Of a stretch of 43,379 nt of DNA, positions 7,681 through 15,498 are shown piece by piece; position 1 is the stretch's first letter; the number at the start of each line of letters is the position of its first letter. The notes under the pieces are model-generated. The model was not told the origin of the DNA. It did not search any database and was given only the letters and a program-made list of their open reading frames with translations. The DNA is from an uncultured Alistipes sp. (GTDB lineage: Bacteria > Bacteroidota > Bacteroidia > Bacteroidales > UBA932): assembly GCA_900544175.1 (NCBI GenBank), contig UQUN01000023.1, positions 1 through 43,379 of the forward strand, written 5' to 3'. Made by a program: the position numbers and the translations under genes.

Positions 7681-9834
7681 ATGAAAACCTACCAGACCGG
7701 AAACATCAGAAATGTTGTGCTTCTGGGAAGCTCTAAGTCTGGGAAGACAACCTTGTCCGAGGCCATGATGTTCGAAGGCAAGGTAATCGACCGCAGAGGA
7801 AGCGTAGAAGCCAAGAACACCATCAGCGACAACACGGAAATCGAACAGATCAACCAGAGATCCATCTACTCGACACCTCTTTATACAGAGTTCATGGACA
7901 ACAAGCTGAATATAATGGACACACCCGGAGCAGACGACTTCATCGGGGGTGTGATATCATCGTTCAAGGTCTGCGACTCAGGTATTCTTCTGGTAAACGC
8001 CCAGCAGGGTGTGGAAGTAGGTACGGAGATTTTCGCAAGATACGCTGACAACTATAAAAAACCCCTTGTCGTGGCAGTAAACCAGCTCGATGCCGAGAAA
8101 GCCAACTGGGAAAACACTATTGACTCTCTCAGAGAGGCATTCGGCAACAAGGTAGTGCTGGTACAGTTCCCTGTAGCCGTGGGAGCCGGATTCAACGGTT
8201 TCATCGATGTACTGACCATGAAGATGTACACCTTCACCGACGACAACGGAACCAGAGTCGAGTCCGATATCCCGGACCAGTTCAAGGCACAGGCGGAGGA
8301 AGTTCTCTCGGCACTCACGGAAATGGCAGCAGAAAGCGACGAGACCCTCATGGAAAAATACTTCGATGCAGGCGAGCTCACCCGCGAGGAGATCGAGAAA
8401 GGCCTGAATCTCGGATTCCTCCAGGGTTCCATCATGCCGACCTTCTGTATCTCCGCCAAAAAGGACATCGGAGTCAAGAAGCTCATGGAATTCATGATCA
8501 ACGTGGCCCCCTCGCCGGCAGGGAAGAGCGAGCCTACCAAGGACGGCGGATCAATACCCTGCAATGCCGACGGTCCCACAGCTATTTTCGTATTCAAGAA
8601 CGCCCTTGAGCAGCATCTCGGAGACGTGTCGTACTTCAAGGTAATGTCCGGCAAGCTCACTGAGGGCATGGACCTCGTCAATCCCGAGAACGGCAACAAG
8701 GAGCGCATCTCCCAGATTTTCGCAGTTGCCGGCAAGAAGAGGGAGAAAGTATCCGAAATGGTGGCCGGAGACATCGGATGCACTGTCAAGCTGAAATCCG
8801 TCAAATCCAACCAGACCCTCTGCGTTCCAGGGCAGGAGATTGTCTTCGCTCCAATCGTCTATCCCCAGGCCAAGTTCCGCACAGCCATCAAGGCCGTAGA
8901 CGAAAAGGACGAGGAGAAACTCGGAGAAATCCTCAACAAGGCAGCCGCAGAGGATCCCACCTACATTGTCCAGTATGCCAAAGAGCTGAAACAGACCATC
9001 CTCAGCGGACAGGGAGAGCAGCATATCAATATCCTCAAATGGCAGATCAACAACCTCAACAAGATGGAAGTGGAGCTGCTTGCCCCGAGGATATCCTACC
9101 GCGAGACCATAACCAAAGTGGCAGCGGCCAACTACCGTCACAAGAAACAGTCCGGCGGCGCAGGTCAGTTCGGTGAGGTACACCTCCTCCTCGAACCTTA
9201 TGTGGAAGGCGCTCCCCAGAACAACCGCTTCAAAGTGGACGGCAAGGAAATGGTGCTCAACATCAAGTCCAAGGAGGAATACACCATGGACTGGGGCGGT
9301 AAACTCGAGTTCTACAACTGCATCGTCGGCGGTGCCATAGATGCCCGCTTCATGCCTGCCATACTCAAAGGTATCATGGAGAAAATGGAGGAAGGCCCCC
9401 TGACCGGTTCATATGCCCGTGATATCCGCGTCTACGTGTACGACGGCAAGATGCATCCCGTAGACTCCAACGAGATTTCCTTCAAACTGGCAGCCCGCAA
9501 CGCCTTCAAGGAAGCATTCCGCAACGCCGGTCCCAAAATCATGGAGCCTATCTGCAACATCGAGATCATGGTACCCGGCGAATACATGGGCGACGTGATG
9601 TCCGACCTTCAGGGCCGCAGGGCCATGATTGAGGGCATGAGCAGCGTAAAGGGATTCGAAGTACTGAAAGCCAGGGTTCCTCTTGCAGAACTTTACAAAT
9701 ACTCCACTACCCTTAGCTCACTGACTTCCGGACGCGCCTCCTTCACCATGGAAATGGCCGAATATCAGCAGGTACCTGCTGATGTACAGGAGAAGCTGCT
9801 GAAAGCATACCAGGAAGAGGAAAAAGACGAATAG
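7681..9834 (+). CDS. fusA2: Elongation factor G-like protein, EF-G2 type lacking catalytic His
   Basis: A 717-residue translational GTPase-fold protein covering all five EF-G domains. The G domain is divergent. The P-loop is GSSKSGKT (residues 16-23) instead of GHVDAGKT-like. The switch I RGIT motif is replaced by QRSIYS near 59-64. Switch II is DTPGADDF (80-87), where Ala84 takes the place of the His needed for GTP hydrolysis. G4 is NQLD. Domain IV keeps a GGAGQFGEV-like segment near residues 495-503. This matches the Bacteroides EF-G2 class, reported to promote translocation without GTP hydrolysis and to be needed for gut colonisation. I infer the same here from the missing residues. It is monocistronic, with its own promoter and a strong terminator downstream. 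Confidence 0.93.
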   Translation: MKTYQTGNIRNVVLLGSSKSGKTTLSEAMMFEGKVIDRRGSVEAKNTISDNTEIEQINQRSIYSTPLYTEFMDNKLNIMDTPGADDFIGGVISSFKVCDSGILLVNAQQGVEVGTEIFARYADNYKKPLVVAVNQLDAEKANWENTIDSLREAFGNKVVLVQFPVAVGAGFNGFIDVLTMKMYTFTDDNGTRVESDIPDQFKAQAEEVLSALTEMAAESDETLMEKYFDAGELTREEIEKGLNLGFLQGSIMPTFCISAKKDIGVKKLMEFMINVAPSPAGKSEPTKDGGSIPCNADGPTAIFVFKNALEQHLGDVSYFKVMSGKLTEGMDLVNPENGNKERISQIFAVAGKKREKVSEMVAGDIGCTVKLKSVKSNQTLCVPGQEIVFAPIVYPQAKFRTAIKAVDEKDEEKLGEILNKAAAEDPTYIVQYAKELKQTILSGQGEQHINILKWQINNLNKMEVELLAPRISYRETITKVAAANYRHKKQSGGAGQFGEVHLLLEPYVEGAPQNNRFKVDGKEMVLNIKSKEEYTMDWGGKLEFYNCIVGGAIDARFMPAILKGIMEKMEEGPLTGSYARDIRVYVYDGKMHPVDSNEISFKLAARNAFKEAFRNAGPKIMEPICNIEIMVPGEYMGDVMSDLQGRRAMIEGMSSVKGFEVLKARVPLAELYKYSTTLSSLTSGRASFTMEMAEYQQVPADVQEKLLKAYQEEEKDE

Positions 9835-9872
9835 TCCGCATATCCTAATACTTAATAATATCCAAAACATGC

Positions 9873-9904
9873 AAGAGGCTGCGCTTTGTGCACAGCCTCT
9901 TTTT
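9873..9904 (+). terminator. Rho-independent terminator after the EF-G2-like gene
   Basis: Perfect 9-bp stem AAGAGGCTG / CAGCCTCTT (9873-9881 with 9893-9901), an 11-base loop, then a run of T. It also lies just beyond the stop of the minus-strand ORF at 9914, though the T-run favours the plus strand. Confidence 0.85.
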
Positions 9905-9913
9905 ATACACGAC

Positions 9914-10105
9914 TCAGCACCGGAACATCCGCTCCCAATGGCGCTCCATATCCTTCAACGAGGAGAAACCGGCATACCGCCATACATCCACATATGGCAC
10001 ACCGCAATCCATGACAAGTTGCCGGGCAAACAAGAGTCTGGCCCGCATGACTTCCATACCGCAATCCCGCTTGCCGAAGCGGAAATTCTTAGACAAATTT
10101 CTCAT
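9914..10105 (-). CDS. Small protein resembling a lone AraC-type HTH
   Basis: A 63-residue ORF. The segment from residue 17 on (ARLLFARQLV... WRYAGFSSLKDMERHWERMF) lines up by eye with the second half of an AraC DNA-binding domain, including the 'GFSS-x-x-x-F' element. No sensor domain is present. The upstream region is AT-rich, with an A-rich stretch directly before the ATG, as is common for Bacteroidota starts. It occupies an otherwise empty 450-base gap. It could be a real HTH micro-protein or the decayed end of a regulator. Support is the HTH-like pattern only. Confidence 0.45.
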   Translation of the reverse strand: MRNLSKNFRFGKRDCGMEVMRARLLFARQLVMDCGVPYVDVWRYAGFSSLKDMERHWERMFRC

Positions 10106-10227
10106 ATTTTTTCATTATAATTACAACTTAAAGTTATACAGAATACGGTCTCCAGGTCAAATTATAAAGATTTATAAAAGAATTTTTACGTTTTTTTACA
10201 AACAAGCCCTGCTCATTCACATCTAAT

Positions 10228-10244
10228 AGTTGTTTATAACAACT
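10228..10244. promoter_or_regulatory. Palindromic operator candidate upstream of XRE gene
   Basis: Perfect inverted repeat AGTTGT-TTATA-ACAACT (6-bp arms, 5-bp centre) 47 bases upstream of the XRE regulator. Size and symmetry suit a dimeric XRE-family repressor, so autoregulation is inferred. Confidence 0.45.
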
Positions 10245-10277
10245 TCTTATTTGTTTTTAAATTCTTTTTTTTGACCA

Positions 10278-10285
10278 TATTTTTG
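10278..10285 (+). promoter_or_regulatory. -7 promoter element of the XRE gene
   Basis: TATTTTTG matches TAnnTTTG and ends five bases before the ATG at 10291. A TTTG box lies at 10250-10253, a 24-base spacing that is longer than usual. The predicted transcript start falls at or beside the start codon, so the mRNA would be nearly leaderless. Confidence 0.45.
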
Positions 10286-10290
10286 TTTAT

Positions 10291-10617
10291 ATGAACAATG
10301 AGGAGATCAGAAAACGAATCAAGAACAGACGGAAGGAGCAGCAGATGTCCCAGGCAGAGATTGCGGACAGACTTTCTATCTCCCAGACTGCATACTACAA
10401 GATAGAGAAAGGAGAGACTCATCTTATAAGCGACCGGCTGAACAAGCTCGCCTATATTCTGGACATACCTGAGGAAGAACTGGTGTTCGGATACAACACA
10501 GCGCACTCGGCAGAACTGCTGGCCGAAAAGGACAGACGAATCGCCGAACTTGAGAAAATCATAGAGGATAAGGAGAGAATAATCCGGCTTCAGGAGGAAC
10601 TTTTAAGAAAAAAGTAG
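10291..10617 (+). CDS. XRE-family HTH regulator with C-terminal coiled coil
   Basis: A 108-residue DNA-binding protein. The XRE/Cro HTH covers residues 5-60 (QQMSQAEIADRLSISQTAYYKIEKGETHLI). It is followed by a long charged helix rich in Glu/Lys/Leu (about 70-107) that should form a coiled coil and dimerise the protein. No ligand-binding domain is present. It lies 12 bases upstream of rnhB and may be co-transcribed with it. A palindrome upstream suggests autoregulation. Similar small XRE-coiled coil proteins are common in Bacteroidota and their targets are mostly unknown. Confidence 0.88.
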   Translation: MNNEEIRKRIKNRRKEQQMSQAEIADRLSISQTAYYKIEKGETHLISDRLNKLAYILDIPEEELVFGYNTAHSAELLAEKDRRIAELEKIIEDKERIIRLQEELLRKK

Positions 10618-10629
10618 TTCCTTTGCATC

Positions 10630-11223
10630 ATGCTCGAGAGATGCCACATAGCCGGAACCATAGAGGCCGGCACAGATGAAGCCGGACGAGGATGCATTGC
10701 AGGGCCGGTATATGCCGCAGCCGTGATCCTGCCGGACGACTTCTGCTGTCCGGAACTAAACGATTCCAAGAAACTGACGGTTAAAGTCAGGGAAAAACTC
10801 AGAGAAATCATCATAAACAAAGCCGTCTGCTGGTGCGTGGCCTCAGCCTCACCGGAAGAAATAGACAGGATAAACATACTCAACGCTTCCATTCTATCAA
10901 TGCACAGAGCATTGGACGGCCTGTCAGTACGCCCGGAACATATCATCGTGGACGGGAACCGGTTCAAACCTTACAAGGACATACCGTATACATGCTTCGT
11001 GAAAGGTGACGCGAGATATGCCTCCATAGCTGCCGCTTCCATACTGGCAAAGACTTTCAGGGACGACTACATGAAAGAGGCGGCAATACAATACCCACAA
11101 TACGGCTGGATGCAGAACTGCGGTTATCCGACTGAAGCCCACCGCGAAGCCGTCCGACGCTACGGACTGACACCGCTGCACAGAAAGACATTCAGGATAC
11201 TGCCTGACCCCGTACTGTTCTGA
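10630..11223 (+). CDS. rnhB: Ribonuclease HII
   Basis: RNase HII removes RNA from RNA-DNA hybrids and single ribonucleotides from DNA. The protein is 197 residues, typical for the family. The metal-binding site is visible: GTDEAGRG (Asp16, Glu17), DSKKLT near residue 40, IVDGN near 104, and the GDARYASIAAASILAKTFRD block near 120. It follows the XRE regulator by 12 bases and converges on the histidine kinase gene with a 13-base gap, without an obvious terminator between them. Confidence 0.96.
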   Translation: MLERCHIAGTIEAGTDEAGRGCIAGPVYAAAVILPDDFCCPELNDSKKLTVKVREKLREIIINKAVCWCVASASPEEIDRINILNASILSMHRALDGLSVRPEHIIVDGNRFKPYKDIPYTCFVKGDARYASIAAASILAKTFRDDYMKEAAIQYPQYGWMQNCGYPTEAHREAVRRYGLTPLHRKTFRILPDPVLF

Positions 11224-11236
11224 TTATGCAACGGAC

Positions 11237-12193
11237 CTAAAAACCTTTTTCCAATGTAAACTCGAAACGGAGACCTGAAGGAACGGCCGGCATGGCCTTG
11301 ATGGTGCCTCCATGAAGATTTACGGCATTCTTGACGATTGAAAGTCCAAGACCGGTACCGCCTATTTTGCGGCTCCGTCCTTTGTCCACCCGGTAAAACC
11401 TTTCAAATATACGGGTCATGTGCATGCTGTCAATACCGACTCCGTCATCCTCTACCGATATCCAATACCTTTTTTCATCTTCTCTGTCCAATGATACCCT
11501 TACCGTGGTGCCTTTGGAATAGAAAATGGCATTCTCCAGCAGATTACGGAATACAGAATACAGCAGATTGCGGTTGCCGACAATTTCCCTGCCTTCAGGG
11601 AAACCGTTGACAATCTGCATCATGCTCCTATCCGAAGGCCCGGATTTATACTCCTGTCCCAAGTCTGTGTCATATTTGCCTGCAACCGGTGCCATATCCG
11701 ACACCGCCTCCGCCACGACATCCGAAAGAGAGACCTTCTCTTTCTCTATCTTGTCGCTGGCCTCATCCATGCGGGTAATGATGGACAGGTCTGTAAGGAG
11801 ATTGGAGAGACGCTGGGACTGTTCATAGCATTTGCGCAGAAACATTTCCTTCTGGGCTGTACTTAGAGCAGGATTGTCGATAATCGTCTCCAGGTATCCG
11901 TTGATACTGCTGACCGGAGTCTTGAGCTCGTGGCTGATATTCTGGGTAAGCTGCTTTTTCTGACGGATGTTGTCCTGAGACTCACGCACCACCATCTCCC
12001 GTGCCGCAGAAAGGGTGTCCCTGTCAGTCATACTGCGTCGGTATACCTGCACGAGACGGTTGAGCAGACGGCCTATGCGGCTGTCCGGAAACGGCGGAAA
12101 GACATCATCAAGAGGATTGCCTTTCTCGGCCATATAGACGAACTCCTCCAGCTGTGCCAGAGTATTCCTCCTGTCTATAAAATATCTGAACAT
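11237..12193 (-). CDS. Histidine kinase without transmembrane sensor region
   Basis: A 318-residue PhoR/RprX-like kinase. It has a HAMP-linker-like stretch (residues 10-75), DHp domain with His88 in NISHELKTPVSS, and a CA domain with N box (FRNLLENAIFYS), G1 (DDGVGID), F box (FERFYRVDKGRSRK) and G2 (GGTGLGLSIVKNAV). Relatives in Bacteroidales begin with two transmembrane helices flanking a periplasmic loop. Here the protein begins just after where TM2 would end, and the in-frame sequence upstream is the response regulator gene, so no membrane segment can be recovered. It lies 8 bases downstream of the response regulator, in the same operon. It should be a cytosolic kinase if the sequence is correct. 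Confidence 0.9.
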   Translation of the reverse strand: MFRYFIDRRNTLAQLEEFVYMAEKGNPLDDVFPPFPDSRIGRLLNRLVQVYRRSMTDRDTLSAAREMVVRESQDNIRQKKQLTQNISHELKTPVSSINGYLETIIDNPALSTAQKEMFLRKCYEQSQRLSNLLTDLSIITRMDEASDKIEKEKVSLSDVVAEAVSDMAPVAGKYDTDLGQEYKSGPSDRSMMQIVNGFPEGREIVGNRNLLYSVFRNLLENAIFYSKGTTVRVSLDREDEKRYWISVEDDGVGIDSMHMTRIFERFYRVDKGRSRKIGGTGLGLSIVKNAVNLHGGTIKAMPAVPSGLRFEFTLEKGF

Positions 12194-12201
12194 ATGACCC
12201 G

Positions 12202-12918
12202 CTATACGTCAAAGCCATAACCATACCCCTGCCGCGTGACTATCAGCTTGCCATAATCACCTATCTTCTTGCGCAGGCGCGTAATGTTCACATCGATGGT
12301 ACGATCCAGGACGACAACCTCGTCACTCCAGACATTATGCAGTATCTCCTCACGGGAAAGGACTCTGCCGGAATTGCGCAGGAAGAGTGTCATGATCTCC
12401 ATCTCCTTCTTGGTAAGCTGCACTTCCTGTCCGTCAATATAGCACTTGTGCTTGAGAAGATCCAGACGGAGACCATTATAGGCAATACTGTCACCGTCCA
12501 CCTCAGTCTGCCCGGAACTGCGCACGGTAGAATAAGGCTGCTGGGCCTGCGGTGCGCAACGGCGGAGCACACTTTTGACTCTGGCCACCACCTCGCGCAC
12601 TGAAAAAGGCTTGGATATATAGTCGTCAGCCCCAAGTGTAAGACCGGCGATCTTATTGTCCTCCGTATCCTTGGCCGTACAGAATATGATAGGTATGGAG
12701 GCCGTGGCCGGGTCCTTCTTCATCACCTGTGCCATTCTGAACCCGCTCATTCCGCCCATCATTATGTCAAGCAGTACAAGAGAATAACAACGCAGATCCA
12801 TTTTAAGCGCCTGTTCGGCACTGTAAGCCACATCTACTTCGAAGCCCTCTATCTCGAGATTGAACTGCAGAATCTCACATATGGACTCCTCATCATCTAC
12901 TACAAGTATTTTTTGCAT
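12202..12918 (-). CDS. OmpR/PhoB-family response regulator
   Basis: A 238-residue two-component regulator. Receiver domain residues 1-120 have acidic pocket Asp8/Asp9, phospho-acceptor Asp51 (LVLLDIMM), Thr/Lys switch residues (FCTAKD, ISKPF). The winged-helix OmpR domain is at about 140-235 (LTKKEMEIMTLFLRNSGRVLSREEIL, VVLDRTIDVNITRLRKKIGD). I use the ATG at 12918; a TTG two codons upstream is less likely. It sits between the Pit transporter gene (21 bases upstream) and the kinase gene (8 bases downstream). Together with 11-bp-spaced repeats before the transporter, this suggests control of phosphate uptake, which remains an inference. Confidence 0.93.
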   Translation of the reverse strand: MQKILVVDDEESICEILQFNLEIEGFEVDVAYSAEQALKMDLRCYSLVLLDIMMGGMSGFRMAQVMKKDPATASIPIIFCTAKDTEDNKIAGLTLGADDYISKPFSVREVVARVKSVLRRCAPQAQQPYSTVRSSGQTEVDGDSIAYNGLRLDLLKHKCYIDGQEVQLTKKEMEIMTLFLRNSGRVLSREEILHNVWSDEVVVLDRTIDVNITRLRKKIGDYGKLIVTRQGYGYGFDV

Positions 12919-12921
12919 ACG

Positions 12922-12929
12922 CAAATATA
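12922..12929 (-). promoter_or_regulatory. TATATTTG element directly before the response regulator
   Basis: A perfect TAnnTTTG match ends three bases before the ATG. With the usual seven-base distance, transcription would start inside or just after the start codon. So it is either fortuitous or implies leaderless transcription. The regulator may instead be co-transcribed with the Pit gene. Confidence 0.3.
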
Positions 12930-12939
12930 ATATTTTTCA

Positions 12940-15210
12940 CTACGCCTCCTTGCCTTTCACATTAGAAAGATAGGTGTACGCACGTATAAGGTGCTTGAGG
13001 TCATCAGCCATCTGCTGAGTCTCCTGAAGGATGGTCTGATACAGGATGTATATGTTGAAATTGGATGTGTCCGACTCGGAATTGAAGCGGTCCACATTGT
13101 TCTTGCGCAGTACGGCCACCTGTTTCTTGTACGCGGAAATCTCCTTGATTATCGCCTTGGACTTGGCGTCATCGGCTCCTTCTCCCACATACTCCGACGT
13201 CTTTCTCAGAAGCACCAGGAAAGCCTCGCTGGCAGGGGCGAACTCCTCGACACAGTTCTTCGGCAGAGGATTGAAGTTATTTTCTATGTGCTCCTTGCAT
13301 GGCTCAGATATACGCTTGAGGCTGTACAGAAGCTGTGAAAGATGATTGGCTTCCAGATGGAACCATGTACTGGCCTGCATGGACACTGTGGGATCCGTAC
13401 GCTTGAGTGCCAGTATCTCCTTTCTCCTCACGGACTTGTATTCCTCGATCTCCCCGTGCAGGGTATTGTAGTTGCGGCGCAGGCATTTCAGGTTCTCATT
13501 CTCGAAACAGTCCACAAACGTGGTATAGTAATTGGATACATAGTCGAGTTCCTTCACCGTATTGTCCTTGATCTGTCCTTTGAGAAGATCCCACACCTGC
13601 TCAGGACTGTCAGCAGACATCATCTGTTCGAACACTGTCTTAGCCTTCTCCTTCTCCTTGGAGTTCCTGTTGAAACGGATGTTGCTCCGGATGATGATGA
13701 ACAGGGCCACGATACTGAAGAGTATCATGGCGACAAATCCGCCGTAGTACATAATCAGCGCCACACAGAAGCAGACAGCAAAGGCAATCACGGCCGTCAG
13801 CAGCCATCCGCCCATCACGGACATCATGCCGGTCACCCTGCCGACAGCACTCTCGCGGTCCCAGGCACGGTCCATAAGAGAAGTACCCATGGCCACGGTA
13901 AATGTCACGAAAGTGGTGGACAAAGGCAGTTTGAGCGAAGTTCCCAGGGCAATCAGAAGAGAGGACACCACTAAATTGACAGCAGCCCTCATCTGGTCAA
14001 ATGCTGCTCCCTTGACAAGAATGGCCTCATCCTTGTTGAAACGGCTGTCAATCCAGTTGCGGACTCTCAGCGGAGTAACCTTCTCCAACCATGTAGCGAA
14101 AGAGTTGGCAATCTGCACCAGACGGCGTCCGGTGGCGGAAGTTCCGAAAGAAGCCTCGGACTCGTTCTGATTGGTCAGATTGACCTCGGTGTTGATCACA
14201 TTGCGGGCCTTCTTGGAAGTAGCGAGTGCAAACACCATGGTGGCTCCGGAAAGTATCAGGAATATCATCGGAGTATGCGCCGGCTCAAGCAGGCTACCCA
14301 TCAGGTAATTGTCTGCCCCGACAGCCACTCCGTTGGCCGCATAGTCCTGATATGCGGAATATCCGGCAAGAGGCACTCCCACGAAGTTCACCAGGTCGTT
14401 GCCGGCGAATGCCATCGCCAGCGAGAGCGTGCCCATCAGCACGATGATCTTCAGTATATTGACCTTGCACCAGTAAAGTACCTGCATGATGATGCTGCTG
14501 CCTACGAAAAGACAGAGAATCAGCATGCCTGTATGTTCCTTGATCCATGCATTGGCATCAGCCGTCATGAAAGAGGAATCCTTGAGACCTTTTATAAGAA
14601 GGAAGTACACGATGGCTGTAGTCGCCACGCCGCCGAATACCCCGGCAAGATACTTAAGCCTGGGCTTATAGTTGAATGTAAAGATAGTTCTGACTATCCA
14701 CTGGATGACCATACCGAAGACAAATGCAATCGCTATGGACAGGAATATGCCGAGAATCACCGACAGAGCCTTGTCCGTATTGATCATCTGGGCGAATGTC
14801 AGGGCACCGTCAGTCTGTATGTTCTTTATCATGGCAAGGGCCACCGTACCTCCGAGCAGCTCGAACACGAGGGATACAGTGGTCGAGGTCGGGAGTCCTC
14901 TGGAGTTGAAGGCGTCAAGCAGGATCACATCCGTCACCATCACTGCAAGCATTATACATATCAGCTCTGCGAAAGTGAAATACTGCGGCTGGAAGATACC
15001 GTGGCGGGCAACGTCCATCATACCGTTGGACAGGGACGCCCCGAGGAACACTCCGATAGATGCGATGATGATGAGGTTCCGGAATTTCGCGGTCTTGGAA
15101 CCTACCGCGGAGTTGAGAAAATTGACTGCATCATTGCTCACGCCGACAATAATGTCCGAAATGGCGAGGCAGAAAAGGAAAACGATGATTCCTATATACA
15201 AAAACTCCAT
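12940..15210 (-). CDS. PiT-family inorganic phosphate transporter with PhoU-like C-terminal helical domain
   Basis: A 756-residue inner-membrane permease of the PiT family (metal-phosphate:H+ symport). The first PiT half has the signature near residues 25-50 (GVSNDAVNFLNSAVGSKTAK). A second half with GNDLVNFVGVPLAGY lies in the middle. Helices are distributed over about 1-520. The last ~240 residues are charged and helical (FEQMMSADSPEQV onward) and resemble the PhoU-like cytosolic extension found in long Bacteroidota PiT proteins. I chose the ATG at 15210 (MEFLYIG); an earlier ATG adds 13 residues lying across the promoter. A -7 element and 11-bp repeats lie upstream, and a two-component system follows on the same strand. 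Confidence 0.93.
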   Translation of the reverse strand: MEFLYIGIIVFLFCLAISDIIVGVSNDAVNFLNSAVGSKTAKFRNLIIIASIGVFLGASLSNGMMDVARHGIFQPQYFTFAELICIMLAVMVTDVILLDAFNSRGLPTSTTVSLVFELLGGTVALAMIKNIQTDGALTFAQMINTDKALSVILGIFLSIAIAFVFGMVIQWIVRTIFTFNYKPRLKYLAGVFGGVATTAIVYFLLIKGLKDSSFMTADANAWIKEHTGMLILCLFVGSSIIMQVLYWCKVNILKIIVLMGTLSLAMAFAGNDLVNFVGVPLAGYSAYQDYAANGVAVGADNYLMGSLLEPAHTPMIFLILSGATMVFALATSKKARNVINTEVNLTNQNESEASFGTSATGRRLVQIANSFATWLEKVTPLRVRNWIDSRFNKDEAILVKGAAFDQMRAAVNLVVSSLLIALGTSLKLPLSTTFVTFTVAMGTSLMDRAWDRESAVGRVTGMMSVMGGWLLTAVIAFAVCFCVALIMYYGGFVAMILFSIVALFIIIRSNIRFNRNSKEKEKAKTVFEQMMSADSPEQVWDLLKGQIKDNTVKELDYVSNYYTTFVDCFENENLKCLRRNYNTLHGEIEEYKSVRRKEILALKRTDPTVSMQASTWFHLEANHLSQLLYSLKRISEPCKEHIENNFNPLPKNCVEEFAPASEAFLVLLRKTSEYVGEGADDAKSKAIIKEISAYKKQVAVLRKNNVDRFNSESDTSNFNIYILYQTILQETQQMADDLKHLIRAYTYLSNVKGKEA

Positions 15211-15231
15211 AACGTGTGTAAATTTCGGTTG

Positions 15232-15239
15232 CAAAAGTA
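15232..15239 (-). promoter_or_regulatory. -7 promoter element of the Pit gene
   Basis: The minus strand reads TACTTTTG (TAnnTTTG consensus), 21 bases upstream of the chosen ATG. No standard -33 box is at the normal distance; the place is taken by the 11-bp repeats at 15251-15277, as expected for an activator-dependent promoter. Confidence 0.6.
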
Positions 15240-15250
15240 TGGCTGTCATG

Positions 15251-15277
15251 TTACAAAACTATTACAGAATTGTAACA
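15251..15277 (-). promoter_or_regulatory. Pho-box-like direct repeats upstream of the Pit gene
   Basis: Three copies of TTACA/TAACA on the plus strand start at 15251, 15262 and 15273, exactly 11 bp apart (TGTTA/TGTAA/TGTAA reading toward the Pit gene). The nearest copy ends 11 bases before the -7 element. PhoB/PhoP operators are tandem repeats with 11-bp period placed just upstream of the -10 region. The flanking 7-base inverted repeat GTTACAA/TTGTAAC overlaps the same bases. Confidence 0.5.
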
Positions 15278-15387
15278 AGAATATGAAATGCGAATGGATT
15301 ACACCATTTTACGCATAGGCGACTACTCAGGGAGAAAGTCGATGCGGGCAGAAGGGACCGCAGATCCGGTGGCGCGGCCGGCCACGG

Positions 15388-15429
15388 GGGAAAGTAAACC
15401 ATTTTCGCGGGAAATCCCGGTACTTTCCC
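15388..15429. repeat. Inverted repeat with nested hairpin
   Basis: GGGAAAGTA (15388-15396) pairs with TACTTTCCC (15421-15429), and the loop holds a smaller CGGG/CCCG hairpin. There is no T-run, so it does not look like a simple terminator. It lies about 30 bases upstream of a promoter-like element in a gap of about 250 bases with no genes. Confidence 0.5.
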
Positions 15430-15460
15430 AGTGACCGGATTGTTATCAGGGATTTTTGCG

Positions 15461-15468
15461 TAAATTCG
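15461..15468 (+). promoter_or_regulatory. Promoter of the micro-ORF/SDR pair
   Basis: TAAATTCG matches TAnnTTTG at seven of eight positions; ATTG at 15439-15442 is an 18-base-spaced -33 candidate. The predicted start near 15475 leaves a 24-nt leader before the micro-ORF ATG at 15499. Confidence 0.4.
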
Positions 15469-15498
15469 CATCATGACCAAGGAAGAACTGATACTGAT

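Larger units (their letters stand above)
10106..10290. other. AT-rich intergenic region between HTH ORF and XRE regulator
   Basis: This very AT-rich stretch holds the divergent upstream regions of the small HTH ORF (minus) and the XRE gene (plus), a 17-base palindrome and a TATTTTTG element, listed separately. No further coding sequence was seen. Confidence 0.6.

Noticed and set aside
8052..8810. 252-codon open frame on the minus strand inside the EF-G2-like gene
   Set aside because: Fully antisense to a well-supported gene; Ser/Leu-rich composition typical of a shadow of high-GC coding sequence, with no motifs.
14275..15318. 347-codon plus-strand frame antisense to the Pit gene
   Set aside because: His/Gln/Arg-rich low-complexity translation, no domain, and it runs across the promoter region; a shadow frame.
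15262..15480. 72-codon minus-strand frame in the pit-SDR gap
   Set aside because: Pro/Ser-rich, spans the inverted repeat and promoter-like elements, no start context or motif.
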